In this document: positions 42,349-51,111 of the stretch, piece by piece
Numbering within the stretch: the stretch's first letter is position 1
How the letters are laid out: each line of letters begins with the position of its first letter
Assembly (NCBI RefSeq): GCF_900115095.1
Contig: NZ_FOVH01000009.1
Coordinates: 124,001 to 188,000, forward strand
DNA from: Actinomadura madurae
Lineage (GTDB): Bacteria; Actinomycetota; Actinomycetes; Streptosporangiales; Streptosporangiaceae
Direction of reading: 5' to 3'
Length of the DNA: 64,000 nucleotides
The notes under the pieces: generated by a model
Databases searched by the model: none
Told to the model about the DNA's origin: nothing
The model's input: the letters and a program-made list of their open reading frames with translations, nothing else
Made by a program: the position numbers and the translations under genes

Positions 42349-42600
42349 TCAGCCGCCTAGGCTGTCGAGGGCGACGTCCAGGCGCTGGGCGAGGCGTTCG
42401 ATCTGCTCCTCGTTGGCGCCGGTGTCGAGTTCGGCGATGACGGCGTCCCGCGTGGTGATGACCAGGGCGTCCTCGGGGCCGTCGCCGCGGCCGGGGTCGG
42501 CGGGGACGACGGTGGCCTCCCCGCCGATGACGACGAGCGCGGCGCCGCGGTCGGCGGAGGCCAGCAGGGCGTACAGGTGGTCGGGTGTGATCGTCGGCAT
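42349..42600 (-). CDS. Small hypothetical protein
   Basis: 83 residues, ATG 42600 with GGAGGTCACC upstream. ALVVIGGEATVVPADP and DALVITTRDAVIAEL look like beta strands and a helix; the C-terminus EEQIERLAQRLDVALDSLG is an amphipathic helix. Not recognised. It follows an NAD-epimerase-like gene on the same strand. Confidence 0.7.
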   Translation of the reverse strand: MPTITPDHLYALLASADRGAALVVIGGEATVVPADPGRGDGPEDALVITTRDAVIAELDTGANEEQIERLAQRLDVALDSLGG

Positions 42601-42695
42601 GGGGTGACCTCCGGGTCGGGGCCGCGGCGTGTGGGCCGGTGGCGTCAGGGCTTCGTATCGGGTTCGCGGGGTCAGGGTGTCCGGGTGTCCGGGTG

Positions 42696-43772
42696 TCAGG
42701 GTTTGCGGCCGACGCCGGTGCTGAACTCGCGGGCGCGCATCGGCCCGCCGGTCCCGGGGGACAGCGGCGGGGTGTCGCGGCCGGCGCCGGTGCGCAGGCC
42801 CTCCAGGAACTCGGTGATGGCCTCGCGGGCGGTGTGCCGGGGCGTCCAGCCGAGTTCGGTGCGGGCCCGCGCGGTGTCCATGAGCGGGATCTGCAGGGCC
42901 AGGTCGAACAGGCCGGGTGAGGCGGGGACCAGGTGCAGGCCCCAGGCGGCGGCGAGGGCGGCCCGCACGCCGCGGGCGGGCAGCCGCACGGTGCGGGCGC
43001 CGAGGAGGCCGGCGAGCTCGGCGGCGTCCAGGACGGGGTCGGCGGCGATGTTGAAGGGGCCGCGGGCGTCGCCGGTGGCGGCCAGGCGGAACGCCTGCCC
43101 GGCGTCGGCGGAGTGCAGGACCTGCAGGCGGAGGCCGGGCAGGTCCGGGACGATGGGGATGAGACCGGGGCGGGCGAGCCTGCCGGGCAGCAGCGGCCCG
43201 GCGAACAGGCGCCGCTGCTGGGCGGCGCTCTGGCGTTCGAAGATGAACCCGGGCCGGATCCGCGCGACGCGGCAGCTGGGGTTGGCGGCCTCGAAGGCGT
43301 CCAGGAGCCGTTCGACGTAGGCCTTCTCGCGGCTGTAGGCGGCGCCGGGCCAGCCGTGGGTGGGCCAGGACTCGCCGACCGGGCGGTCCTTGGGGCCGGG
43401 GGAGTAGGCGCCGACCGAGGAGGAGTACACCAGCGCGGGCACGCCGGCCTGGGCGGCGGCGTCGAACACCCGGGCGCTGCCGATGACGTTGGCGTCCCAG
43501 GTCACCGCGGGGCGGTGCGTGGGCTGGAACAGCCAGGCCAGGTGGATCACGACGTCGGCGCCGCGCAGGAGCGGGACCAGGTCGGTGTCGGTGACGTCGG
43601 CCTCGGCCCACTGGAGCCTGCCGGTGCCGGACGGGTCGGTCTCGCTTTCGGCGCCGGGTCCGGGCGGGCGGCGGGCCAGTCCGGTGACGGCGGTGACGGC
43701 CGGGTCCTGCGTGAGCGCGCGGATGGTGCTGGTCCCGATGTTGCCGGTGGCGCCGGTGACGACGACGCGCAT
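42696..43772 (-). CDS. NAD-dependent epimerase/dehydratase family protein
   Basis: 358 residues from ATG 43772, with GGGGGAG upstream. Rossmann motif VTGATGNIGTST at residues 5-16, VIHLAWLFQPTH, YSSSVGAYSPGP and the YSREKAYVERLL active-site pair (Tyr, Lys). The C-terminal substrate domain ends with LGWTPRHTAREAITEFLEGL. Members oxidise or epimerise nucleotide sugars or act as reductases; no pathway partner is adjacent. Confidence 0.9.
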   Translation of the reverse strand: MRVVVTGATGNIGTSTIRALTQDPAVTAVTGLARRPPGPGAESETDPSGTGRLQWAEADVTDTDLVPLLRGADVVIHLAWLFQPTHRPAVTWDANVIGSARVFDAAAQAGVPALVYSSSVGAYSPGPKDRPVGESWPTHGWPGAAYSREKAYVERLLDAFEAANPSCRVARIRPGFIFERQSAAQQRRLFAGPLLPGRLARPGLIPIVPDLPGLRLQVLHSADAGQAFRLAATGDARGPFNIAADPVLDAAELAGLLGARTVRLPARGVRAALAAAWGLHLVPASPGLFDLALQIPLMDTARARTELGWTPRHTAREAITEFLEGLRTGAGRDTPPLSPGTGGPMRAREFSTGVGRKP

Positions 43773-43896
43773 GGCGATCTCCCCCTCGTCGGCGGTTCCC
43801 GCGGGATTCCCGCAGGTGGACGGCCCCATTCCCGTCCCGTGCCGTTCTATGCCCGCGCCGGCTCCGCGAAGCCGGGCGCGCCGGGGCCGGCGGGGT

Positions 43897-44448
43897 TCAG
43901 GTGCGCTGGCGGGCGCGGAACGCGGCGGCCTTGGCGCGGTTGCCGCATTCGCGCATGTCGCACCAGCGGCGGGTGCCGCGGCGGGAGGTGTCGAGGTACA
44001 GGCGGGTGCAGGTGCCCGATCCGCATTCCTTGAGGGTGCCGGGGACGGCTCCGCCGAGCAGGTCGATCGCGGCGCGGGCGACCTGGGACAGGGCCGCGCG
44101 GACGTCCCCGGCGCGGTGCACGGGGTTACCGGCGGCGCCGGGGCCGGGGAGGGAGGGGACGGGGGGCGGCGGTGCGGCGGCGGCGTTGATCGTGGCGCGG
44201 TCGTCGTCGGCGGGGGGTTCGCCGCGGATGGCCGCGCCGGCGGCGCGGAAGATCGCCTCGCGCAGCGCGACGGCGCGGTCCAGGTCGCCGGGCCGCAGGG
44301 CGGGGGTGCCGGTGACCAGGCCGGCGGCGGTCGTCCAGGCGAGCAGGTCGGCGGGGTCGCGCAGCAGTTCGCGGCGGTCGTGCCGGCGGTGCTGGAGGGT
44401 GCCGGCGAAGTCGAGGGCGAGGTTGCCGCTGACGAACCTGAACGTCAT
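43897..44448 (-). CDS. CGNR zinc-finger (ABATE) transcriptional regulator
   Basis: 183 residues. The N-terminal ABATE domain begins FRFVSGNLALDFAGTL. The C-terminal zinc finger has LKECGSGTCTRLYLDTS then RRWCDMRECGNRAKAAAFRAR, with the Cys set and CGNR signature. ATG 44448 follows TATGAT by six bases, so it is probably leaderless. The two inverted repeats at 44459-44519 between it and the divergent EamA transporter suggest it represses both itself and that exporter. Confidence 0.92.
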   Translation of the reverse strand: MTFRFVSGNLALDFAGTLQHRRHDRRELLRDPADLLAWTTAAGLVTGTPALRPGDLDRAVALREAIFRAAGAAIRGEPPADDDRATINAAAAPPPPVPSLPGPGAAGNPVHRAGDVRAALSQVARAAIDLLGGAVPGTLKECGSGTCTRLYLDTSRRGTRRWCDMRECGNRAKAAAFRARQRT

Positions 44449-44458
44449 CCCCCCATCA

Positions 44459-44519
44459 TAACCGGCTTGACAGGTTACGTGGCCGGGGCCCAGACTCAGT
44501 AACCGTCTTGACCGGTTAC
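44459..44519. promoter_or_regulatory. Two related 21-bp inverted repeats in the CGNR/EamA gap
   Basis: ATAACCG-GCTTGAC-AGGTTAC (44458-44478) and GTAACCG-TCTTGAC-CGGTTAC (44499-44519) share 17 of 21 positions, each with 7-7-7 dyad layout and the TTGAC of a -35 box in the loop. The left copy touches the TATGAT -10 (44455-44460) of the CGNR gene. This is the operator pair of a divergent regulator/exporter unit. Confidence 0.8.
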
Positions 44520-44531
44520 CAAGGGGGTCCG

Positions 44532-45488
44532 ATGGCCGTGGACACCGGGCGGGTGGACACCGGGCGGCGGGACGCCGGTACCGGCTCGCCCACCGCGAAC
44601 CACGCGGGACACGCCGCAGTCCCGGCCCCGCCCGTCTCCGGCGGGCGGGCGGTGCGGGCCGTCCCGGCGGTGTTCGTGCTGCTGTGGAGCAGCGCGTTCA
44701 TCGCCGGGGTCGTCGGAGTGGACGCGGCCCCGCCGCTGCTGCTGCTGTTCGCCCGGTTCGGGCTGGCGGGGCTGCTGCTGGCGGCGTTCGCGGTCGCCGT
44801 CCGGGCGCCCTGGCCGCGCGGCCGGGCGCTGGCGCACGTGGCGGTGAGCGGGCTGCTGATCCAGGCCGTCCAGTTCGGCGCCCTCTACACCGCCATGGAC
44901 ATGGGCCTGCCCGCCGCGGTCGTCGCGCTCGTCCAGGGGCTGAACCCGGTGGTGATCGCGGCGCTGTCGGCGCTGCTGCCGGGGCAGCGGGTCACCGCCC
45001 GCCAGTGGGCGGGGTTCGCGCTCGGCGGCGCCGGGGTCGTGCTGGCCGTCGCCGGCCGCCTGGCGTTCTCACCGCTCGGGGTGGCGCTGTGCGCGGCGGG
45101 CCTGCTCGGCCTGAGCCTGGGCACCCTCTACCAGCAGCGGTTCGTCCCGGCCATGGACGTCCGGACGGGCACCGCCGCGCAGTTCCTCACCGCCGCCGTC
45201 CCGCTCGGCGCGCTGTCGCTGCTGACCGAGGCGCCGCGGGTGGCGCACTGGGCGCCGTTCGGCGCCGCGCTCGGCTGGATGGTGCTGGTCAACTCCATCG
45301 GCGCGTTCGTGCTGCTGAACCTGATGCTGCGGCGCGCCCCGGCGGCCCGGGTCGCCACCCTGTTCTTCCTGATCCCCTCGGTCACCGCGGTCATGGCGTG
45401 GCTGACGGTCGGGCAGTCGCTGAACGCCATGGCCGTGGCGGGCCTGCTGCTGGGCGGCGCCGGGGTCGCCCTGGCCGCCCGCCGCTGA
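44532..45488 (+). CDS. EamA/DMT-family exporter
   Basis: 318 residues, ten membrane helices in two EamA repeats of five; VFVLLWSSAFIAGVVGVDAAPP opens the first and LNPVVIAALSALLPGQRVT and PSVTAVMAWLTVGQSLNAMA are typical helix-loop motifs. ATG 44532 follows AAGGGGG. Drug/metabolite transporters export amino acids or small molecules. It is divergent from a CGNR regulator and ends 15 bases from the stop of the facing poly(amino acid) synthetase, but belongs to the regulator's unit. Confidence 0.9.
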   Translation: MAVDTGRVDTGRRDAGTGSPTANHAGHAAVPAPPVSGGRAVRAVPAVFVLLWSSAFIAGVVGVDAAPPLLLLFARFGLAGLLLAAFAVAVRAPWPRGRALAHVAVSGLLIQAVQFGALYTAMDMGLPAAVVALVQGLNPVVIAALSALLPGQRVTARQWAGFALGGAGVVLAVAGRLAFSPLGVALCAAGLLGLSLGTLYQQRFVPAMDVRTGTAAQFLTAAVPLGALSLLTEAPRVAHWAPFGAALGWMVLVNSIGAFVLLNLMLRRAPAARVATLFFLIPSVTAVMAWLTVGQSLNAMAVAGLLLGGAGVALAARR

Positions 45489-45503
45489 CCGGGGAACGCC
45501 CTC

Positions 45504-48500
45504 TCACGGCCCGGGCCGCGCCTCCTTCCCTTGTGCACGGGCGTCGCCGGTGCCGGGCCGGCGTGCGCGGGGCGCCGCCGGGGCGCCTTCGGCCCGGGCG
45601 GGGACGGCCGTCGCCGGCGTGGTGAGGTGGCGGGAGGCCGTGCGGGTATGGCCCGCCGGGTTGCCGCGCCATCGCGCCCGCGGAGGGACCTGCTCGCCCT
45701 TCATGAGGAAGGAGTCGGCGTCGAGCGTCGCCCCCTGCCCCATCGTCACGCCGTAGTGCACGAAGGATTCGACGCCCAGGGTGCAGCTGGCGCCGAGCGT
45801 GGTCCGGTCGGACTTGAAGACGCCCTCCTCCAGCGAATGGCACTGGATCACGCTGCCGGCGTTGAGCGTGGCGTCGTCCCCGATGGTGACCAGCGTCTTC
45901 TCCGGCACCGCGCAGCCGTCGTCGAAGACCCGGTGGCCGATGCGGACGCCGAGCAGGCGCCAGATGAGGTTCTTGAACGGGGTTCCGCTGAACGGTGCCG
46001 GCGCGCCCAGCTTCCACAGGCGTTCATGCCACCGGAAGTACGGATCGTAGATCGAGCACAGCTGGGGGCTGAGCGGACGGAACCGCGTGACGGCACGCTC
46101 GACCAGCACGGCGTAGCCGACACCGAACAGCAGGCTGGCCAGGACCGCCGCGACGATCCCCAGCGCCCGCCGGCCCTGGGACACCTCCTCGGCGAGCAGC
46201 CACAGCGTGATCACCACGGCGGACCCGAACCACTTCACCAGCAGGAACAGGCCCATGGTGGCGAGGTTGTGGCGGTTCTTGGCGGCCAGGCGACGGTGGA
46301 ACTCCCCGGTGTCCAGGGTCTTGTCCAGGGTCTTGTCCAGGGTCTTGTCCAGTGTCTTGTCCAAGGTCTTGTCCAGGTGTGCGGGCCCGTGGTCGCGCCG
46401 CACCGACCGGGGGATCTCGAAGCAGGGCGAGCCCAGCAGCCCGACGTTCTCCCGCAGCCGCCCGCCGACGGGGACCGCGACCTTCGTGCCGAGCAGGACG
46501 TTGTCGCCGACGCGGGCCCCGGCCGGGAAGGCGATGGCGTTGCCGAGGAAGTTGCGCGCCCCGATCGTCACCAGCGACACCCGGAAGGACGTGCTGGAGA
46601 AGTCGGCGTTCATGATCGACAGCCCGTCGGACACCATCGTGCCGCTTCCCACCGTGGTCAGGTAGGGCGAATGGTGGCTCAGCTCGGTGCCGAAGTTCGT
46701 GCCGGTCTGCACGATCGGCCGCGCGAAGCGGTACCCCAGGGCGCGCAGGTAGGGGACGATGTAGGAGCTGTCGCCGAACAGGTCGGTGTAGAACTTCGCG
46801 TTCGTCGCGCGCTTGATCGCCGTTTGGGCCCAGTAGTGGATCCCGTAGAGCGGATAGACCCGGTCCCGCCTGACCAGGAGGGTGAGAAGGCGCGGGACGG
46901 TCACCACCACCAGCAGTCCGGTGAGAGCGCCGCCGAAGAACAGCACGGTGGACAGCAGCAGGGCGTCCAGGTAGAACCCCGGGCTGCCGAGCCCTTCCGG
47001 GTGCGGGCCCAGCACCTCGTCGAGCACCGGGAACCGCGTGAAGAGCACGGTCAAGACCATGGCCGCCAGTGGCAGGGAGACCGCGAGCAGGACGAACAGC
47101 TGGGTGAATGCGTAGGCGAATCTCCTCAAGGTGCCGCAGCGTGCCGGGGGAACCGGCATGTAGTCGGCGTCGGTACGCCGGGCCGGGCATCCGTGCCAGC
47201 GTTCGTCCTCCGGCACGCTCTGGGAGGCGTGCAGGGACGAGGCGTGCCCGAGCTGGGACCGGTCGCCCATGGAGGTGTCGATGTCCAGGACGGTCTGGTC
47301 GCCGACGAAGACGTCGTCGCCGAGGGTGATCGTGCCGGTCCGGATGACGCCCGCGTCGGCGCGGTATCCGGACATCGCGCAGTTCTCCCTGATGATCGTC
47401 CCGGCGCCGATCCTGAGCAGATCGGTGCACAGCGGCGTCCTGGAGAAGATCACGGTCCCCTTGCCGATCTTCGCTCCCAGCATCCTGAGGTGCCAGGCGT
47501 AGAGCGGTGATCCGGTGAAGAGCGCCATGGGGCTGGCCCGTACCAGCGTCTTGACCGTCCAGAAGCGCACGTACGACAGGCTCCACACGCGGATCTCCCG
47601 GGGCTTCCAGCGTCCTATGAGCGCCCACTTCGCCAGGATCGGCAGGACGCACAGGTACCCGTAGACCGCACAGCCGTAGACCAGCCCCCGCCGGTAGAGG
47701 TCGAGCGGTCCGCCCGCATGGGCCACCCACCGGTACCCGAGGGCGACCTGGGCACCGAGGTAGACGATCCCGAGGAACAGCAGCAACTGCAGGAGGCCGC
47801 ACAGCACGTACTCCACCGTGCGCCCCGGTGCCTTCGCCGGCGCCGGGACCGGCGCCGCCACGTACGGCTGTTCTGGCGGCTGTCGTGGTGGTGGTTGGGC
47901 GGGCGCGGGGGCCGTGGCGTCCATCATCGCGGCCAGGTCCCTGATCGTCGGGTTCTGGTAGATGTCGGCCATCGACAGTGCCGTCAGGTCCGTCCGCTCC
48001 CGCAGCGAGGCGCAGAAGCGGGCCATCACCAGCGAATCGGCGCCCAGGTCGTCGAAGAAGTGGGCGTCGGCCGGCGCGCCTTCCAGCCGCATGAGATCGG
48101 CCAGCGCGTCGGCGAGCAGCCGCTCGGTGCCGCGGGCCGGGGCGGAGCCGCCGCCGGCGGGGGCGGCGAGGCCGCGCGGACCCCTCGGTGCGGGGAGCCT
48201 GCCGCGGTCGGCCTTGTCGCTCGGCAGCATCGGGATGGCGTCGAGCTCCTCGAAGTACGCCGGCACCATGTAGCGGGGCAGCCGCTCTCGCGCCCGCCGG
48301 TGCAGGCGTTCACGGTGGCCGGCGCCGTCCCCGTCGCATTCGCCTCGGCCGTTGCCGGACCGGCGGGTGTAGTACGCGACGAGTTCGACCACGCCCGGTT
48401 CTGGCTCGTGGACGCCGACCACCGTCTGCGCGATCCCCGGCACCTCCGACAGGACCGATTCGATCTCGGTCAGCTCGATGCGGTATCCCCGGATCTTGAC

Positions 48501-49826
48501 CTGGGTGTCGATGCGACCGTGGTACTCCAGCTCGCCGTCGGCGTTGATCCGGCCCAGGTCCCCGGTGCGATAGATGCGGCCCGACGGGTTGTGCTCGATG
48601 CCGAGGAAATCGGGCACGAACCTGCTGCGGGTCAGGTCCTCGCGGTCGACGTACCCGGCGGCCAGCCCGACCCCCGCGATGCCGATCTCGCCCGGCCGGC
48701 CGGGCTCCAGGGCACGGTCCTCGGCCGGGTCCAGGACGACCACCGAGTAGGTGGGAAGCGGAACGCCGATGGTCACCGGCCGGTCGGGGTGAAGCGTCGT
48801 CCAGGTGGCGGTGACGGTGGTCTCGGTGGGCCCGTAGACGTTCAGGAATCTGCGTCCGGGCCGGTGCCATCGGGCGACCAGGTCCTGCGGGCACGCCTCA
48901 CCGGACACCAGCAGGAAGCGCAGGCCGGGAAGGTCCTGGTCGAGCGTGGCCAGGAGCGTCGGGACACAGCACAGGGCCGAGACCCGCGCGTTTCGCAGGA
49001 AGTCGCTCAGCTCGGTGCCGACCAGCGCCGCCCCGCTCGGCCGGGGGACCAGGGTCGCACCCGCGACCAGGGGCACCCAGATCTCCTCGACGGAGAAGTC
49101 GAAGGCGATCGTCATGCCCTGGTACATGCGGTGCTCCGGCTCCACCCCGTAGACCTCGACCGCGACGCGGACGAAGTTGCAGACGGCGGCGTGCTGGATC
49201 GCCACGCCTTTGGGCCGTCCCGTCGAGCCGGAGGTGTAGATGATGTAGCACAGGTCGTCGGCCGGGGCGCCCTTCTCCGTGCTGGTGAGGCGGTGGCCGG
49301 GAAGGGCGGCGATCTGCAGCTCCGCCTCGTCCAGGCACACGACCTCCGCCTTGGCGGGCGACAGGTGTTCGCGCAGGTGCGAGAGCGACAGCACGGTCCG
49401 CACGCCCGCGTCCGCCGCGATGTAGGACAGCCGGTCGGGCGGGTAGCCGGGATCGAGCGGCACGTACACGGCGTTGATCTTCAGGGCGGCCAGCATGCCC
49501 GCGTAGGAGGGCGGGGCCCGGTCGAACAGCAGCCCGATCCGGTCGCCCGGGCGGATTCCCCGCGCCAGCAGGTGGCGGGCGAGCCGGTTGGCCCTCGCGT
49601 CGAGGTCGTCGTAGGTGAGGGTGGTGCCGTCGGCGTCGACGGCGGGATGGTCGTGGGAGCCCTGCGCCCGAAGCCGGTCGCACCGCTCCTCGAACAGGTG
49701 CTCCAGGCGCTCGCCCCGCTGCCAGCGCGTCCTGTGCTCGCGTCCCGCGCAGACCAGGACGCGGTCTGCGGTGACATGGCCGACCGCCTCGCCGGGGGTG
49801 GCCCGGCCCGTGCCGTTCGCCGCCAT
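45504..49826 (-). CDS. Membrane NRPS of the poly-epsilon-lysine synthetase (Pls/PosA) type
   Basis: 1440 residues. An adenylation domain (about 40-550) has A3 YTSGSTGRPKG (197-207), A5 NVYGPTET, A7 YRTGD, A8 GRIDTQVKIRGYRI and A10 Lys538. A thiolation domain carries Ser598 in DLGADSLV. Then six membrane helices (about 672-697, 713-737, 904-930, 950-985, 1187-1212, 1221-1243) separate three hexapeptide-repeat-like, condensation-related domains. This is the architecture of the epsilon-poly-L-lysine synthetase, which joins one amino acid iteratively by side-chain isopeptide bonds. The pocket code by eye is D243 F244 E247 C286 L306 S308 V330 V338 T339 K538; acidic Glu247 suits a basic amino acid. 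ATG 49826 follows GGGGAGCGAGA. Confidence 0.93.
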   Translation of the reverse strand: MAANGTGRATPGEAVGHVTADRVLVCAGREHRTRWQRGERLEHLFEERCDRLRAQGSHDHPAVDADGTTLTYDDLDARANRLARHLLARGIRPGDRIGLLFDRAPPSYAGMLAALKINAVYVPLDPGYPPDRLSYIAADAGVRTVLSLSHLREHLSPAKAEVVCLDEAELQIAALPGHRLTSTEKGAPADDLCYIIYTSGSTGRPKGVAIQHAAVCNFVRVAVEVYGVEPEHRMYQGMTIAFDFSVEEIWVPLVAGATLVPRPSGAALVGTELSDFLRNARVSALCCVPTLLATLDQDLPGLRFLLVSGEACPQDLVARWHRPGRRFLNVYGPTETTVTATWTTLHPDRPVTIGVPLPTYSVVVLDPAEDRALEPGRPGEIGIAGVGLAAGYVDREDLTRSRFVPDFLGIEHNPSGRIYRTGDLGRINADGELEYHGRIDTQVKIRGYRIELTEIESVLSEVPGIAQTVVGVHEPEPGVVELVAYYTRRSGNGRGECDGDGAGHRERLHRRARERLPRYMVPAYFEELDAIPMLPSDKADRGRLPAPRGPRGLAAPAGGGSAPARGTERLLADALADLMRLEGAPADAHFFDDLGADSLVMARFCASLRERTDLTALSMADIYQNPTIRDLAAMMDATAPAPAQPPPRQPPEQPYVAAPVPAPAKAPGRTVEYVLCGLLQLLLFLGIVYLGAQVALGYRWVAHAGGPLDLYRRGLVYGCAVYGYLCVLPILAKWALIGRWKPREIRVWSLSYVRFWTVKTLVRASPMALFTGSPLYAWHLRMLGAKIGKGTVIFSRTPLCTDLLRIGAGTIIRENCAMSGYRADAGVIRTGTITLGDDVFVGDQTVLDIDTSMGDRSQLGHASSLHASQSVPEDERWHGCPARRTDADYMPVPPARCGTLRRFAYAFTQLFVLLAVSLPLAAMVLTVLFTRFPVLDEVLGPHPEGLGSPGFYLDALLLSTVLFFGGALTGLLVVVTVPRLLTLLVRRDRVYPLYGIHYWAQTAIKRATNAKFYTDLFGDSSYIVPYLRALGYRFARPIVQTGTNFGTELSHHSPYLTTVGSGTMVSDGLSIMNADFSSTSFRVSLVTIGARNFLGNAIAFPAGARVGDNVLLGTKVAVPVGGRLRENVGLLGSPCFEIPRSVRRDHGPAHLDKTLDKTLDKTLDKTLDKTLDTGEFHRRLAAKNRHNLATMGLFLLVKWFGSAVVITLWLLAEEVSQGRRALGIVAAVLASLLFGVGYAVLVERAVTRFRPLSPQLCSIYDPYFRWHERLWKLGAPAPFSGTPFKNLIWRLLGVRIGHRVFDDGCAVPEKTLVTIGDDATLNAGSVIQCHSLEEGVFKSDRTTLGASCTLGVESFVHYGVTMGQGATLDADSFLMKGEQVPPRARWRGNPAGHTRTASRHLTTPATAVPARAEGAPAAPRARRPGTGDARAQGKEARPGP
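46314..46376. repeat. In-frame 12-bp tandem repeat encoding LDKT x5
   Basis: Five consecutive LDKT units (residues 1151-1170) and a degenerate sixth LDT, from a repeated GTCCAGGGTCTT on the plus strand. The units sit in the cytosolic linker between the second condensation-like domain and the fifth membrane helix. Silent differences between units show they are not all brand-new copies. The length is always a multiple of 12 bp, so copy change would keep the frame. Confidence 0.9.
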
Positions 49827-50310
49827 TCTCGCTCCCCAGATCGGTGAACCACCTGACCATTCATTTCCCGCGATGTCGTCGGTGCCCGTGCATGATGCCC
49901 GCCAACACCATCACGAGTCCAACCTGGTCTGGCCAGATTCTGGCTTCATCGAACCGTGGGGCGTTCTTCACATCAACACAATTTCGCTTTGACGATTACA
50001 ACGACCCGTTTTTCCTTTTCTTGGATGGTCCGGCGGCGTCACTGCCCGGCCATGACGTGCACGTGACCGATCCCGGTGGCGGCAGCGGACGATCCAGCGG
50101 GCAGCTGCGAACCGAATGGGCGACGCCGCCCTGGCGAACACCGCTCGACGTCAACTCCCGGCGCTCGGCATGGATATTTTCGAGCAACTCGAATCAGAGG
50201 TAAAAGCTATTCTAGGAGCTGGTCCGTGGCCTTCGACGTAGCCGGCAGCCGTCTGCGCGAGAAGGCAAGAGCGAATGACCGGGATCGCCGCCCGCCGCCG
50301 ACCGGTACGC
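49827..50310. other. Lower-GC intergenic region upstream of the Pls-like gene
   Basis: 484 bases without a convincing gene, flanked on the left by the Pls-like start and on the right by the stop of the Ada/MGMT gene. It is clearly less GC-rich than its surroundings and must hold the Pls-like promoter. A palindrome TCTGGCCAGA (49928-49937) inside a larger imperfect dyad CCTGGTCTGGCCAGATTCTGG-like segment is a candidate operator about 100 bases from the start. No clear -35/-10 pair could be fixed. Confidence 0.5.
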
Positions 50311-51111
50311 TCACGCGGGCCGGGGGTCGGGGTCGCCGGGGCGGCAGTGCAGGCACGGCCGGTACCCGGCGGCCCGCGCCGCGGCCAGGTCCCGGAACCC
50401 GCGGCGGTGCCCGGGGCTGATCCGGCGGGCGTCACCGCAGGTGGGGTAGCACACGATCCCGGTGGTGTCGGACCCGACGAGCCGCACCCCGCGCCGCGCC
50501 AGCTCGGCCGCCTCGTCGACGTCGACGTCCTCGGCGCGCAGCAGCCGCTCCTTGGCGCCGGCGCCGAACACGTAGTCGCCGAGCGCGCCGTCCGACCGGG
50601 TCACCCGGTGGCACGGGATCAGCAGCGGGACGGGGTTGCGGCCCAGCGCCGACCCGACCGCCCGGACCGCCTTCGGCCGTCCCGCCTGCCGCGCCACCCA
50701 CGCGTACGGGCGGGTCTGCCCGCGCGGGATCCGCGCCGCGGCGCGCAGCACCGCGGCCTCGAAGTCGCTGAGGCCGCGCAGGTCCAGCCGCAGCCCGCCG
50801 AGCCGCCCGGTGCGCAGTGCCGGGACCAGCCCGGCCGGCGGGCGGGCGGCGGGCAGCAGCGGCCGCGCGAACCGGGCCCGGAACGCCGCCGCGAACTCCT
50901 GCTCGTCCATCCCGGCGCGCAGGTAGGCGACGCCGTGGTCGGTGAAGGCGACCTGCAGGCCCTCCAGGGGCCCGGGGACGTGGACGCGGCGGGCGGCGAT
51001 GCGGTCCAGCAGCGCGGGAGGCGCGTCGGCGGCCAGCGCCGCCAGCTCCCGGGCGAGATCGCGGTCGGGCTCGGCGCCGGCCGGGCCGCCGGCGGGATCG
51101 GTGCGGGTCAT
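50311..51111 (-). CDS. O6-alkylguanine-DNA methyltransferase with C-terminal Ada zinc domain
   Basis: 266 residues. The MGMT domain (about 85-192) has the acceptor Cys167 in LLIPCHRVTRSDGALGDY and the helix-turn-helix VLRAAARIPRGQTRPYAWVA. The last 55 residues are an Ada metal-binding domain: SDTTGIVCYPTCGDARR (Cys221, Cys225) and GYRPCLHCRPG (Cys253, Cys256). In E. coli Ada this domain is N-terminal, so the order is swapped. ATG 51111 overlaps the sigma-factor stop as ATGA, meaning tight co-translation with an ECF sigma factor. Confidence 0.92.
   Translation of the reverse strand: MTRTDPAGGPAGAEPDRDLARELAALAADAPPALLDRIAARRVHVPGPLEGLQVAFTDHGVAYLRAGMDEQEFAAAFRARFARPLLPAARPPAGLVPALRTGRLGGLRLDLRGLSDFEAAVLRAAARIPRGQTRPYAWVARQAGRPKAVRAVGSALGRNPVPLLIPCHRVTRSDGALGDYVFGAGAKERLLRAEDVDVDEAAELARRGVRLVGSDTTGIVCYPTCGDARRISPGHRRGFRDLAAARAAGYRPCLHCRPGDPDPRPA

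Noticed and set aside
46314..46376. CRISPR or minisatellite array
   Set aside because: Units are 12 bp without spacers, in frame inside a gene; it is a coding tandem repeat.
45531..47510. Long plus-strand frame opposite the Pls-like gene
   Set aside because: Low-complexity shadow; the opposite strand holds the recognised synthetase.
49844..50203. Possible small genes in the gap upstream of the Pls-like gene
   Set aside because: No ribosome-binding site, no domain, unbiased composition; the gap is better read as regulatory.
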